This document shows positions 1-5,536 of a stretch of 6,765 nt of DNA, piece by piece. Numbering within the stretch: position 1 is the stretch's first letter; the number at the start of each line of letters is the position of its first letter. The stretch is from Caulobacter sp. B11 (GTDB lineage Bacteria; Pseudomonadota; Alphaproteobacteria; Caulobacterales; Caulobacteraceae). The notes below the pieces were generated by a model that had not been told where the DNA came from, searched no databases, and saw only the letters and a program-made list of their open reading frames with translations. The translations under genes were made by a program, and so were the position numbers. Where the stretch lies: NCBI RefSeq assembly GCF_002737765.1, contig NZ_PEGG01000328.1, positions 1 through 6,765 on the forward strand. The letters are read 5' to 3'.

Positions 1-201
1 GCGGCCAACTTCGTCCTGGCCAACTTTCCCTCCGCACCCGGAAAGACCGCCCGCGAGGCCGAGGCCTTCCTGGCTTCGCGCGGCTATCTGGTGCGGGCCG
101 TGGCCAATTACGGCCTGCCTGACGCCATCCGCATCACCATCGGCCTGGAGGCGCACAACCGCGCCGTCGTCGACCTGCTGGCTGAGTTCATGGGCCGATG
201 A
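1..201 (+). CDS. hisC: Histidinol-phosphate aminotransferase, C-terminal end (partial)
   Basis: This is the last 66 codons of a gene that begins before the window. HisC is a cytosolic fold-type I PLP enzyme that transfers an amino group between glutamate and imidazole-acetol phosphate in histidine synthesis. In many alphaproteobacteria a HisC paralogue also acts on aromatic keto acids. The visible part reads in frame from base 1. It contains FLASRGYLVRAV, then YGLPDAIRITIGL and a helix ending EFMGR, which is the typical small-domain end of HisC with the conserved Arg that binds the substrate. The stop codon TGA overlaps the start of tyrC, so the two genes are translationally coupled. Adjacency to tyrC suggests a role in phenylalanine/tyrosine synthesis as well as, or instead of, histidine. 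The PLP lysine lies outside the window, so the choice among HisC paralogues is inferred. Confidence 0.88.
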   Translation, partial: AANFVLANFPSAPGKTAREAEAFLASRGYLVRAVANYGLPDAIRITIGLEAHNRAVVDLLAEFMGR

Positions 202-1136
202 CCCATCCCGGCGTGCTCTATCCGAAGATGACCGTGATCGGCTGCGGCCTGATCGGCGGCTCGATCATCCGCGCCGCCCGCGCCCAAAGCATCGTCGGCG
301 AGGTGACCGTGGCCGACGCCAGCGCCTTCACGCGGGCCCGGGTCGCCGAGCTCGGCCTGGCAGAGCATGTCACCGAGGACATCGCCGAGGCCGTCAAGGA
401 CGCCGACCTGGTGGTGATCGCCACGCCGGTGCTGTCGACCGCCGAGGTCGCCGCCGCCGTGGCGCCGGCCCTGAAGGCCGGGGCCACCCTGACCGATGTC
501 GGCTCGACCAAGGCCTCGGTGGTCGAGGCCTTCGCCGCTCAGTCCCTGGACCATGTGTTCGTCATTCCAGGCCACCCGATCGCCGGCACCGAGCAATCGG
601 GTCCCGACGCCGGCTTCGCCGAGCTGTTCGAGGACCGCTGGACCATCCTGACGCCACAGCGCCGCGACGACGAGGCCTATGCCGCCGCCGTCGCCCGGCT
701 GTCGTCGTTCTGGCGGGCCATGGGGGCCCAGGTCGAGCTGATGGACGACAAGCACCATGACCTGGTCCTGGCCGTCACCAGCCACCTACCCCACCTAATC
801 GCCTACACCATCGTCGGCAGCGCCGCCGATCTGGAGAACGTCACCGAGAGCGAGGTGATCAAGTTCTCGGCCTCGGGCTTCCGCGACTTCACCCGCATCG
901 CCGCCAGCGACCCGACCATGTGGCGCGACATCTTCATCGCCAACAAGGACGCGGTGCTGGAGATGCTGGGCCGCTTCACTGAGGACCTGCAGGCGATGAG
1001 CCGCGCCATCCGCTGGGGCGACGCCGACACCCTGCACAGCCACTTCACCCGCACTCGCGCCATCCGACGCGGCATCGTGGCCGCCGGCCAGGAAAGCGCC
1101 GAACCGAACTTCGGCCGCGATCGCGGGAAGCACTGA
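198..1136 (+). CDS. tyrC: Prephenate/arogenate dehydrogenase (TyrA/TyrC type)
   Basis: This 312-residue cytosolic enzyme oxidatively decarboxylates prephenate (or arogenate) with NAD(P)+ in tyrosine synthesis. The N-terminal Rossmann fold shows the dinucleotide motif GCGLIGGS at residues 15-22, an acidic D40 at the end of the second strand, and DVGSTK at 100-105. The substrate region shows GHPIAGTEQSG at 125-135 and SHLPHL at 195-200, which holds the histidine equivalent to the catalytic one in characterised prephenate dehydrogenases. The helical dimerisation domain follows with GFRDFTRIA (227-235) and DPTMWRDI (238-245). No ACT domain or chorismate mutase is fused, and the length is usual for the monofunctional alphaproteobacterial form. 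The ATG overlaps the hisC stop as ATGA, which supports this start; a second Met at residue 11 lies too close to the Rossmann strand. Prephenate versus arogenate preference cannot be read from the sequence. Confidence 0.93.
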   Translation: MTHPGVLYPKMTVIGCGLIGGSIIRAARAQSIVGEVTVADASAFTRARVAELGLAEHVTEDIAEAVKDADLVVIATPVLSTAEVAAAVAPALKAGATLTDVGSTKASVVEAFAAQSLDHVFVIPGHPIAGTEQSGPDAGFAELFEDRWTILTPQRRDDEAYAAAVARLSSFWRAMGAQVELMDDKHHDLVLAVTSHLPHLIAYTIVGSAADLENVTESEVIKFSASGFRDFTRIAASDPTMWRDIFIANKDAVLEMLGRFTEDLQAMSRAIRWGDADTLHSHFTRTRAIRRGIVAAGQESAEPNFGRDRGKH

Positions 1137-1139
1137 GCG

Positions 1140-1553
1140 GTGAAGAAGCTCGTCTTGATCACAGCCGTCTTTGCACTTGGCGCGATCTTGCTCGCATTGG
1201 CCTTCGGCGGGAAGATCGGCTTGGACCTTGCGGTTCAACCCGCATCGATCAACGAGATCGCGCCGACCCTAGTTCATACTCAGAGTATCCACATAGGGCC
1301 GGAGGGCTCCTTAATGATCGGCGACGTCCACACCCGTCCCAAAACCTTGAACCGCGACCTGGAAGCGGCCTTCCGGAGACGCCGGGCGTCACCCGACAAG
1401 GCGCTTCAGCCGGTGGTGGTTTGGGCCACGCCTGACACGCCGCGATGGCGAGTCGATGAAGTTCGGAAAACGCTCGCGACCGGGGGCTGGACGAGGGTTT
1501 CGCTCTCCCTTTCAGCAAGCCGATCAACTGTTTCAGAACACAGAATCAGATAG
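1140..1553 (+). CDS. Small membrane-anchored protein with ExbD/TolR-like periplasmic domain
   Basis: This is a 137-residue protein. A short basic start (MKK) and one hydrophobic span at about residues 4-23 are followed by a soluble part. The soluble part has the order seen in ExbD/TolR: a strand and turn SIHIGPEGSLMIGD (49-62), a helix with L70-R81, a strand PVVVWATPDTP (91-101), a helix RVDEVRKTL (104-112), then GGWTRVSLSLS (115-125). ExbD/TolR proteins couple the proton gradient through an ExbB/TolQ stator to outer-membrane transport. No ExbB, TonB or TolA gene lies nearby, and the conserved Asp of the ExbD membrane helix is absent, so a motor role is doubtful. The GTG start has GGAAG nine bases upstream and sits three bases after tyrC, so cotranscription is likely. 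Codon use is less GC-rich at third positions than in tyrC. The last residues overlap the convergent GNAT gene. The fold match is by eye only. Confidence 0.55.
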   Translation: MKKLVLITAVFALGAILLALAFGGKIGLDLAVQPASINEIAPTLVHTQSIHIGPEGSLMIGDVHTRPKTLNRDLEAAFRRRRASPDKALQPVVVWATPDTPRWRVDEVRKTLATGGWTRVSLSLSASRSTVSEHRIR

Positions 1554-2019
1554 CCCGGATCAGCCGATAGGGATCATCGGCCAAACGCTCAAAGCCCAGA
1601 TGCTGGTAGAACAGCGCTGCGGCCTCATCGAGCGCATCCACAACCATAACGTGCCCGACGACCTCGCTTCGCGCCGCGCGCAACAGAGCGTCGACGACCA
1701 GCGCACCGCCCAAGCCTCGCCCCTGGTGGCTGACATCGATCGCCAAGCGGCCCAGCAGGATGGCCGGAACAACCGGATAGCGCGGCAACTTCCGGGCGCG
1801 TTCCGGCGACAACTGGTCAAGGATCAGAGAGGTCGCCGACAGGGTGTAGAATCCGGCGACCTTCGCATCCGTCGTCGCGACCGCCACGAAACACGCCGCG
1901 ATGCGACGGCGAACATCCTGTGTGACCTGCTGCTGAAAATAGCGATCCAGACTCGGCGCGTCGCTGACGAAGGTCGACCGGTCATGGCCGGCCAAGAGTT
2001 CGATCGCATAGTCGCTCAT
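1546..2019 (-). CDS. tacT: GNAT acetyltransferase toxin, TacT family
   Basis: This is a 157-residue Gcn5-related N-acetyltransferase. TacT-type toxins acetylate the amino group of charged tRNAs and stop translation. Features seen are APSLDRYFQQQ (21-31) and VAGFYTLSA (54-62), both typical of the TacT branch; KLPRYPVVPAILLGRLAID (77-95) before motif A; the acetyl-CoA pyrophosphate loop HQGRGLGGAL (98-107); VVDALDEAAA (126-135); and FYQHLGF (137-143). Tyr138 in this last motif matches the catalytic Tyr140 of Salmonella TacT. Nothing is missing or truncated. The start ATG overlaps the stop of the antitoxin gene as ATGA, so the two are translationally coupled and the antitoxin is made first. The 3' end overlaps by eight bases the end of the convergent ExbD-like gene. 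The family assignment is strong; the actual tRNA target is unknown. Confidence 0.9.
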   Translation of the reverse strand: MSDYAIELLAGHDRSTFVSDAPSLDRYFQQQVTQDVRRRIAACFVAVATTDAKVAGFYTLSATSLILDQLSPERARKLPRYPVVPAILLGRLAIDVSHQGRGLGGALVVDALLRAARSEVVGHVMVVDALDEAAALFYQHLGFERLADDPYRLIRAI

Positions 2020-2300
2020 TCGACGGCGCGAATAAGCTTCCGGTGGGCCGCGAAAGCCCGTTGAAACGCCGGCGACGCGGCCGGTGGGCGGCTGAGCAGA
2101 TCGACGACCTGCTCCTGATCGGCAAGGGACAGCCGGATCATCTGGGTTTCCCGGATCGTCTGCTCAGCGGCGGCCTGGGCGGCGGCGGTGACGAAGTCAC
2201 TGACGCTACGGCCCTGGATCTCGGCGGCTCGCTTGACCGCAGCCAGGGCGTCGGGCGTGATCCGGGCCTCGATGCGAGATGTACGGGCCGACGGCGGCAT
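2016..2300 (-). CDS. tacA: DUF1778 ribbon-helix-helix antitoxin, TacA family
   Basis: This 94-residue protein is the predicted partner of the downstream GNAT toxin. The N-terminal part, SRIEARITPDALAAVKRAAE (8-27) followed by GRSVSDFVTAAA (30-41), is a ribbon-helix-helix: one strand supplies base contacts and two helices dimerise. The C-terminal part (about 50-94, ending AFAAHRKLIRAVE) fits the flexible arm that in TacA antitoxins wraps over the toxin and blocks its acetyl-CoA site. Such proteins also repress their own operon together with the toxin. The start ATG is preceded by GAGGAG with an eight-base gap, and a promoter lies immediately upstream. The stop overlaps the toxin ATG. Length and gene order match known DUF1778-GNAT pairs. 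The repressor role is inferred from the family. Confidence 0.9.
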   Translation of the reverse strand: MPPSARTSRIEARITPDALAAVKRAAEIQGRSVSDFVTAAAQAAAEQTIRETQMIRLSLADQEQVVDLLSRPPAASPAFQRAFAAHRKLIRAVE

Positions 2301-2315
2301 GGGGCGAACTCCTCA

Positions 2316-2335
2316 TGAAAATGTACGGTGAAAAT
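2316..2335. repeat. Direct repeat TGAAAAT over the -10 region, candidate antitoxin operator
   Basis: TGAAAAT occurs at 2316-2322 and again at 2329-2335, a 13-base spacing, covering the predicted -10 box of the tacA promoter. Ribbon-helix-helix repressors often bind short tandem or inverted sites like these. TGTACGG is also repeated, at 2322-2328 and at 2280-2286 inside tacA. The operator role is inferred from position. Confidence 0.4.
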
Positions 2336-2348
2336 CTGGACATTTCAA
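2320..2348 (-). promoter_or_regulatory. Predicted housekeeping-type promoter of the toxin-antitoxin operon
   Basis: On the minus strand, TTGAAA (2343-2348) and TACATT (2320-2325) are separated by exactly 17 bases, in an AT-rich patch of otherwise GC-rich DNA. The likely transcription start near 2313 would leave a very short leader, with the GAGGAG ribosome site almost at the 5' end. No mapping data are available. Confidence 0.5.
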
Positions 2349-2365
2349 GGAGCACATCCCAGGCG

Positions 2366-2391
2366 GGCTCCCCCAATTCGATGGGGGAGCC
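2366..2391 (-). terminator. Strong hairpin downstream of the ESFPASDPPS gene
   Basis: A perfect ten-base-pair stem (left arm GGCTCCCCCA at 2366-2375, right arm TGGGGGAGCC at 2382-2391) closes a six-base loop. It begins seven bases after the stop codon of the upstream minus-strand gene and before the tacA promoter. It has no clear U-tract on either strand, so it may be a weak or Rho-assisted terminator or an mRNA-stabilising 3' hairpin. Its position between two minus-strand units suggests it insulates them. Confidence 0.6.
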
Positions 2392-2397
2392 GCATCC

Positions 2398-2706
2398 TCA
2401 GGTAATACGCTTGGCGCTGGGGGGATCGCTGGCGGGGAAGCTTTCTTCCAGGCTTTCGTCGATCAGGGCTTCCTGACGATCCTCGGCCTTGTCCACATGA
2501 TCGGCCAGTTGGTCGACCTTTTCACCTTCCGGCGGCGGCTCGACCGCCCGGCTGGTGGCGGTGGCTTCGGTCTGGAAGGCTTCCTTGACGTCGGTTTCGG
2601 ACACGCGGTCCTCGGGATGTCCGGGCTGGCCCAAGTCCTGGGCCTGCGAGAAATCGCCCAGAACGCCGGGTTGCGAGCCGTCTTGCGGCGCGGTGGGATG
2701 AGTCAT
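2398..2706 (-). CDS. Small hydrophilic protein with conserved ESFPASDPPS C-terminus
   Basis: This is a 102-residue, acidic, Gln/Pro/Glu-rich protein with no membrane span or signal peptide, probably largely disordered. The first 60 residues look unstructured. Residues 62-86 (EKVDQLADHVDKAEDRQEALIDESL, written here from Glu62) could form an amphipathic helix. It ends in ESFPASDPPS (88-97), a motif I recognise as recurring at the ends of small uncharacterised alphaproteobacterial proteins. No biochemical function is known to me. The ATG chosen has GGAGGA seven bases upstream; an in-frame ATG 27 bases earlier lacks such a site and would lie on top of the promoter. The gene stands alone behind a predicted general-stress (EcfG/SigT) promoter and is closed by a hairpin, so a stress-related role is inferred. 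Function is otherwise open. Confidence 0.78.
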   Translation of the reverse strand: MTHPTAPQDGSQPGVLGDFSQAQDLGQPGHPEDRVSETDVKEAFQTEATATSRAVEPPPEGEKVDQLADHVDKAEDRQEALIDESLEESFPASDPPSAKRIT

Positions 2707-2732
2707 GGTGATGTCCTCCAAGAGACCTATCA

Positions 2733-2758
2733 AACGCCGGGAGGGGATCGGACGTTCC
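2733..2758 (-). promoter_or_regulatory. Predicted EcfG/SigT general stress response promoter
   Basis: Read on the minus strand, GGAAC (2754-2758) is followed after exactly 17 bases by CGTT (2733-2736). This matches the alphaproteobacterial EcfG-family consensus GGAAC-N16/17-CGTT (SigT in Caulobacter). The CGTT ends 26 bases before the ATG at 2706, leaving room for a short leader and the GGAGGA ribosome site. Both boxes are exact and correctly placed, but activity is untested. Confidence 0.7.
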
Positions 2759-2763
2759 CTCGT

Positions 2764-3967
2764 TCAGGCGGCCGCCTCAACCGTCGCCGGCGACAGGGCC
2801 CGGGACAGGTCGGCCAGCAGGTCGGGCGCATCCTCCAGGCCCACCGACAACCGCACCAGCCCGTCGGCGATGCCGCAGGCCAGGCGCTCTTCGCGGCTAT
2901 AGGTCGAGTGGGTCATGCTGGCGGGATGCTGGATCAGGGTCTCGGCGTCGCCCAGCGACACGGCCCGGCGGATCAGGGTCAAACGGTTCATCATCGCCAC
3001 CCCGGCCGCGTAGCCGCCGACCAGTTCGAAGGCGATCATGCCGCCAAAACCCGGTATCTGGCGGCGAGCCAGGGCGTGCTGGGGAAAGCTAGCCAGGCCC
3101 GGCCAGGCCACATGGGCTACGGCGGGATGGGCCTCGAGCATGGCCGCCACCGTGGCGGCCGAGGCGCAGTGGCGATCCATGCGCAGTTGCAGGGTCTTGA
3201 GGCCGCGCAGCACCAGGAAGGCGGTGAAGGGCGACATCACCGCCCCGGTCATGTCCTTGACCCCGACCAGCCGCACCCGGGCCATGTCCTCGGCCCCGCC
3301 CACCGCCAGCCCGCCGATCAGGTCGCCATGGCCGCCCAGATATTTGGTCGCCGAATGGACGACGATGTCGGCCCCAGGGTGATCGGGCGCGTCAGCATCG
3401 GTGTGGCGTAGGTATTGTCGACCACCACCCGGGCGCCGGCCGCGTGGGCGATGGCGCTGATCGCGGCGATATCGACCAGCCGCATGTTGGGATTGGCCGG
3501 GGTCTCGAAATAGACCACCGGGTGCGCGCCGAGATCGCCGCCGTCAGAGCCGCCGGATCGGTCAGATCAACCGCCGTCACGGTGATCCCGAACCGCGCCA
3601 GGTCGCGCAGATAGGCATAGGTGCAGCCATAGAGGGTCTGGTCGGTGATCACCTCGTCGCCGGCCGACAGGAAGCTCCACATCACCGCCGTGATCGCCCC
3701 CATGCCCGAGGCGGTGGCGACCCCGGCCTCCGCGCTTTCCAGAGTGGCGATCCGCTGTTCCAGCAGGTCGGTCGTCGGGTTGGAGATCCGCGAATAGAAG
3801 TGCCCGGGCCGCGTGCCGGCGAACATCTCGCCGCCCGCCTCGGCGGTGTCGAAGGCGAAGGTGGAGGTCAGGTGCAGCGGCGGGGTCAGGGCCCCGTGCT
3901 CATCGGCCGGCTCATAGCCGAAATGGATGGCCCGCGTGGCGAAACCCGCCCCTTGATCGACTGACAT
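2764..3967 (-). pseudogene. mdeA: Methionine gamma-lyase-like PLP enzyme, two frameshifts as read
   Basis: This belongs to the Cys/Met-metabolism PLP family (fold type I, cytosolic). It would be 401 residues after restoring two single bases. Seen in order: GFATRAIHFGYEP (8-20), YSRISNPT (58-65, phosphate-binding Tyr and Arg of the neighbouring subunit), SGMGAI (87-92), TLYGCTYAYL (111-120), VVDNTYATP (182-190, the Asp that contacts the PLP ring nitrogen), and SATKYLGGHGD (206-216) with PLP lysine K209. The Cys in LYGCT is the residue that marks methionine gamma-lyases, which split methionine into methanethiol, 2-oxobutyrate and ammonia. A cystathionine or O-acylhomoserine enzyme remains possible. 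The frame shifts once at 3518-3522 and again at the CCCC of 3372-3375. Each is repaired by adding one base, after which homology is continuous. The start has GGGAGA ten bases upstream. The gene diverges from an Lrp-family regulator. Confidence 0.82.
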
Positions 3968-3980
3968 TGACGCTCTCCCG

Positions 3981-3995
3981 CACGTTTCTAACGTG
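3981..3995. promoter_or_regulatory. Perfect 15-bp palindrome, candidate Lrp-family operator
   Basis: CACGTT-TCT-AACGTG is a perfect inverted repeat with six-base arms and a three-base centre. It lies 14 bases before the methionine lyase start codon, in the divergent spacer shared with the Lrp-type regulator. The 15-bp size suits Lrp/AsnC dimers. Binding there could control the lyase gene directly. The role is inferred. Confidence 0.5.
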
Positions 3996-4005
3996 AGAAT
4001 GCAGC

Positions 4006-4046
4006 GCTCTTGCCCGCAGCATCTTGCAAACTCGAGCTTCAAGAGC
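4006..4046. repeat. Inverted repeat GCTCTTG / CAAGAGC in the divergent spacer
   Basis: GCTCTTG (4006-4012) and CAAGAGC (4040-4046) are exact reverse complements 27 bases apart. A TCTTG (4022-4026) between them can also pair with CAAGA. The arms sit on either side of the expected promoter region of the regulator gene. This may be a second operator for a higher-order Lrp assembly, or a chance repeat. Confidence 0.3.
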
Positions 4047-4079
4047 CTCTATCGTGGCAGAATCTGCCAAGGACGCGCC

Positions 4080-4532
4080 ATGGACCTCAAGGACCGCCAG
4101 ATCATCCGTGAACTGCAGAAGGATGGCCGCATCACCAACCAGGAGCTGGCTGAACGGGTCAACCTGTCGCCCTCGCCCTGTCTGCGCCGCCTGCGCCTGC
4201 TGGAGGAGGCCGGGGTGATCCGGGGCTACACCGCCCTGGTCGACCAGAAGGCTTATGGCCTGCCGATCACCGTTTTCCTGCGCATCCGCCTGGATCGCCA
4301 TGGCGAGCCGGTGATCAAGGTGTTCGAACAGGCCATAGGCCGCATCGACGAGGTGCTGGACTGCTTCCTGCTGGCCGGCGGCGACGACTATCTGCTGCGG
4401 GTGATCGTCGCCAGCCTCGAGGCCTATGAGGACTTCATGCGCCGCAAGATCCACGCCATCCCGGGCATCGCCTCGATCGACACCAGCTTCGCCTATGGGG
4501 TGGTCAAGCAGACGCGGGTGTTCCCGGTGTGA
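4080..4532 (+). CDS. Lrp/AsnC-family transcriptional regulator (MdeR-like)
   Basis: This 150-residue DNA-binding protein has the two standard parts of the family. The N-terminal winged helix-turn-helix runs from MDLKDRQIIRELQKDG to VIRGY (1-50), with the recognition helix in NQELAERVNLSPSPCLRRL (20-38). The C-terminal RAM effector-binding domain covers about 63-140 and includes the conserved GDDYLLRV (101-108) and HAIPGIASIDTSFAYG (125-140). The length is normal. The ATG is preceded by AAGGA seven bases upstream; in-frame upstream sequence has no family similarity. It is divergent from the methionine lyase-like gene with a 112-bp spacer holding a palindrome. In Pseudomonas putida, mdeR, an Lrp homologue, sits divergent to and activates mdeA, so a similar role and a methionine-related effector are inferred here. 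The downstream membrane protein gene starts 94 bases later and may be separate. Confidence 0.92.
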   Translation: MDLKDRQIIRELQKDGRITNQELAERVNLSPSPCLRRLRLLEEAGVIRGYTALVDQKAYGLPITVFLRIRLDRHGEPVIKVFEQAIGRIDEVLDCFLLAGGDDYLLRVIVASLEAYEDFMRRKIHAIPGIASIDTSFAYGVVKQTRVFPV

Positions 4533-4584
4533 GCGCGCGCCGGCATCGCGGGGCGAGGCCGGTCGACTCCAGAGAACATTGATA

Positions 4585-4590
4585 TATGAT
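4585..4590 (+). promoter_or_regulatory. Possible -10 element upstream of the seven-span membrane protein
   Basis: TATGAT lies in a short AT-rich stretch (4578-4592) within otherwise GC-rich DNA, 36 bases before the GTG start. No good -35 box is visible at the normal distance, so this is only a tentative promoter. Confidence 0.25.
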
Positions 4591-4626
4591 TGTCGCCGTC
4601 ATCGTCATCCGTCCCGGGGGGGAATC

Positions 4627-5421
4627 GTGACCGCCGTTCTGTCCAATGACATGCCGTCTGCGCCAAGGCCTGGCTTCAAGCCGCGCCATGCCTGGGATCG
4701 CTGGTTCTTTCCGATCCTGATCGCCGTCTTCTGGCTAGGGATCGTGATGGGCTTCGGCGGCGACATGATGCACCGGGCCCAGCTGGGCCAGCTGTCCTTC
4801 CCCCTGATCATCCACGTTCATGCGGTGGCCTATGTCGGATGGATGGTGCTGCTGACCACGCAGTTGACCCTGATCCGCCGGGGCAAGATCGCCCTGCACC
4901 GCAGGTTGGGCCTGGCCAGCCTGGGCCTGGTGGTGGTGATGTTGATCCTCGGCCCCATGGCGGCCTTCACCACTCAGGTGGCGCGCTTCGGCCAGCCGGC
5001 CAGCGATCCGGCCTTTCTGGCGATCCAGCTGGGAGGACTGGTCAGCTTCAGCGGCCTGATCGTCGCGGCGATCCTTAACAGGGCCAACAGTCCGCTGCAC
5101 AAGCGCCTGGTGCTGCTGGCCACCTTGACCCTGGTCGACGCCGGCTTCGCCCGCTGGGTAGGGCCGATCTGGGGCCCGGTGCTGGGACCGGCGCTGCATT
5201 CGCCGTTCTGGACCTCCTACCTGATCTATTACGGCGTGACGGCGGGCCTGATGCTGGTCATTGGACTCTATGACCTGGTCACCCGCGGCCGGGTGCTGCC
5301 CGGCTATCTGCTGGGCCTGGCCTGGGCCTATGGCTGGCACTTCGCCATCGTGGCGGCCTATCTCAATCCAGCCTGGATCGCCTTCACCAAGGCCTGGGTC
5401 GCGGGAATGGCCGGGGGCTGA
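4627..5421 (+). CDS. Uncharacterised seven-span inner membrane protein with conserved histidines
   Basis: I do not recognise a named function. The 264-residue product has about seven hydrophobic spans at roughly 27-45, 58-83, 94-114, 130-150, 161-178, 195-218 and 228-252, with short loops and no large soluble domain. Recurrent features are H63 and H65 in HVHAVAYVGW of span 2, the loop LHRRLG (90-95), SPLHKRL (155-161), and H238 in YGWHFA of the last span. Paired in-membrane histidines next to a His-Arg-Arg loop are seen in haem- or metal-binding membrane proteins, so redox or haem binding is conceivable but not shown. The GTG start is chosen because a purine-rich GGGGGGGAA lies just upstream; an ATG at 4651 (residue 9) has no ribosome site. 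It follows the Lrp-type gene on the same strand by 94 bases. The function of similar proteins is unknown to me. Confidence 0.75.
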   Translation: MTAVLSNDMPSAPRPGFKPRHAWDRWFFPILIAVFWLGIVMGFGGDMMHRAQLGQLSFPLIIHVHAVAYVGWMVLLTTQLTLIRRGKIALHRRLGLASLGLVVVMLILGPMAAFTTQVARFGQPASDPAFLAIQLGGLVSFSGLIVAAILNRANSPLHKRLVLLATLTLVDAGFARWVGPIWGPVLGPALHSPFWTSYLIYYGVTAGLMLVIGLYDLVTRGRVLPGYLLGLAWAYGWHFAIVAAYLNPAWIAFTKAWVAGMAGG

Positions 5422-5536
5422 GGGTCGCCAGGCGCGGCGCCGCAGGCCACGCCCGCCCCGCTCGCCCGCCCTGCCCTCTGGACCCTTGCCCAAAGCGCCC
5501 GCTATCGTCGCGACTCAACCGCAAGGAGGTCGCGTT

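Noticed and set aside
108..1238. Minus-strand open frames opposite hisC-tyrC (for example 108-785 and 795-1238)
   Set aside because: tyrC is strongly identified on the plus strand, and these products are biased in composition and lack motifs.
1456..2064. 202-codon plus-strand frame opposite the GNAT toxin
   Set aside because: It is Arg/Gln-rich and motif-less; the minus-strand GNAT motifs are unambiguous.
2497..3411. 304-codon open frame on the plus strand
   Set aside because: It is opposite the ESFPASDPPS gene and the methionine lyase, spans their promoter region, and its product is low-complexity with many Gly, Gln, His and Arg. The minus-strand homology is clear.
3318..3518. Separate small protein (66 codons) within the lyase region
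   Set aside because: Its sequence (VYFETPANPNMR and onward) is the middle of the lyase read after the first frameshift, not an independent gene.
4024..4055. Possible promoter of the Lrp-type gene (TTGCAA with TATCGT)
   Set aside because: The spacing is 20 bases, too long for a confident call.
3912..4454. 180-codon minus-strand frame over the Lrp-type regulator
   Set aside because: It is a shadow of the Lrp gene and runs across the divergent promoter spacer.
4735..5493. 252-codon open frame on the minus strand
   Set aside because: It is antisense to the seven-span membrane protein. Its product is Gln/His/Gly-rich without any domain pattern, as expected of a GC-rich shadow frame.
5422..5536. 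Search for a promoter or terminator in the gap before the potassium channel
   Set aside because: Only short GC-rich self-complementary runs are present; no supported element besides the channel ribosome site.
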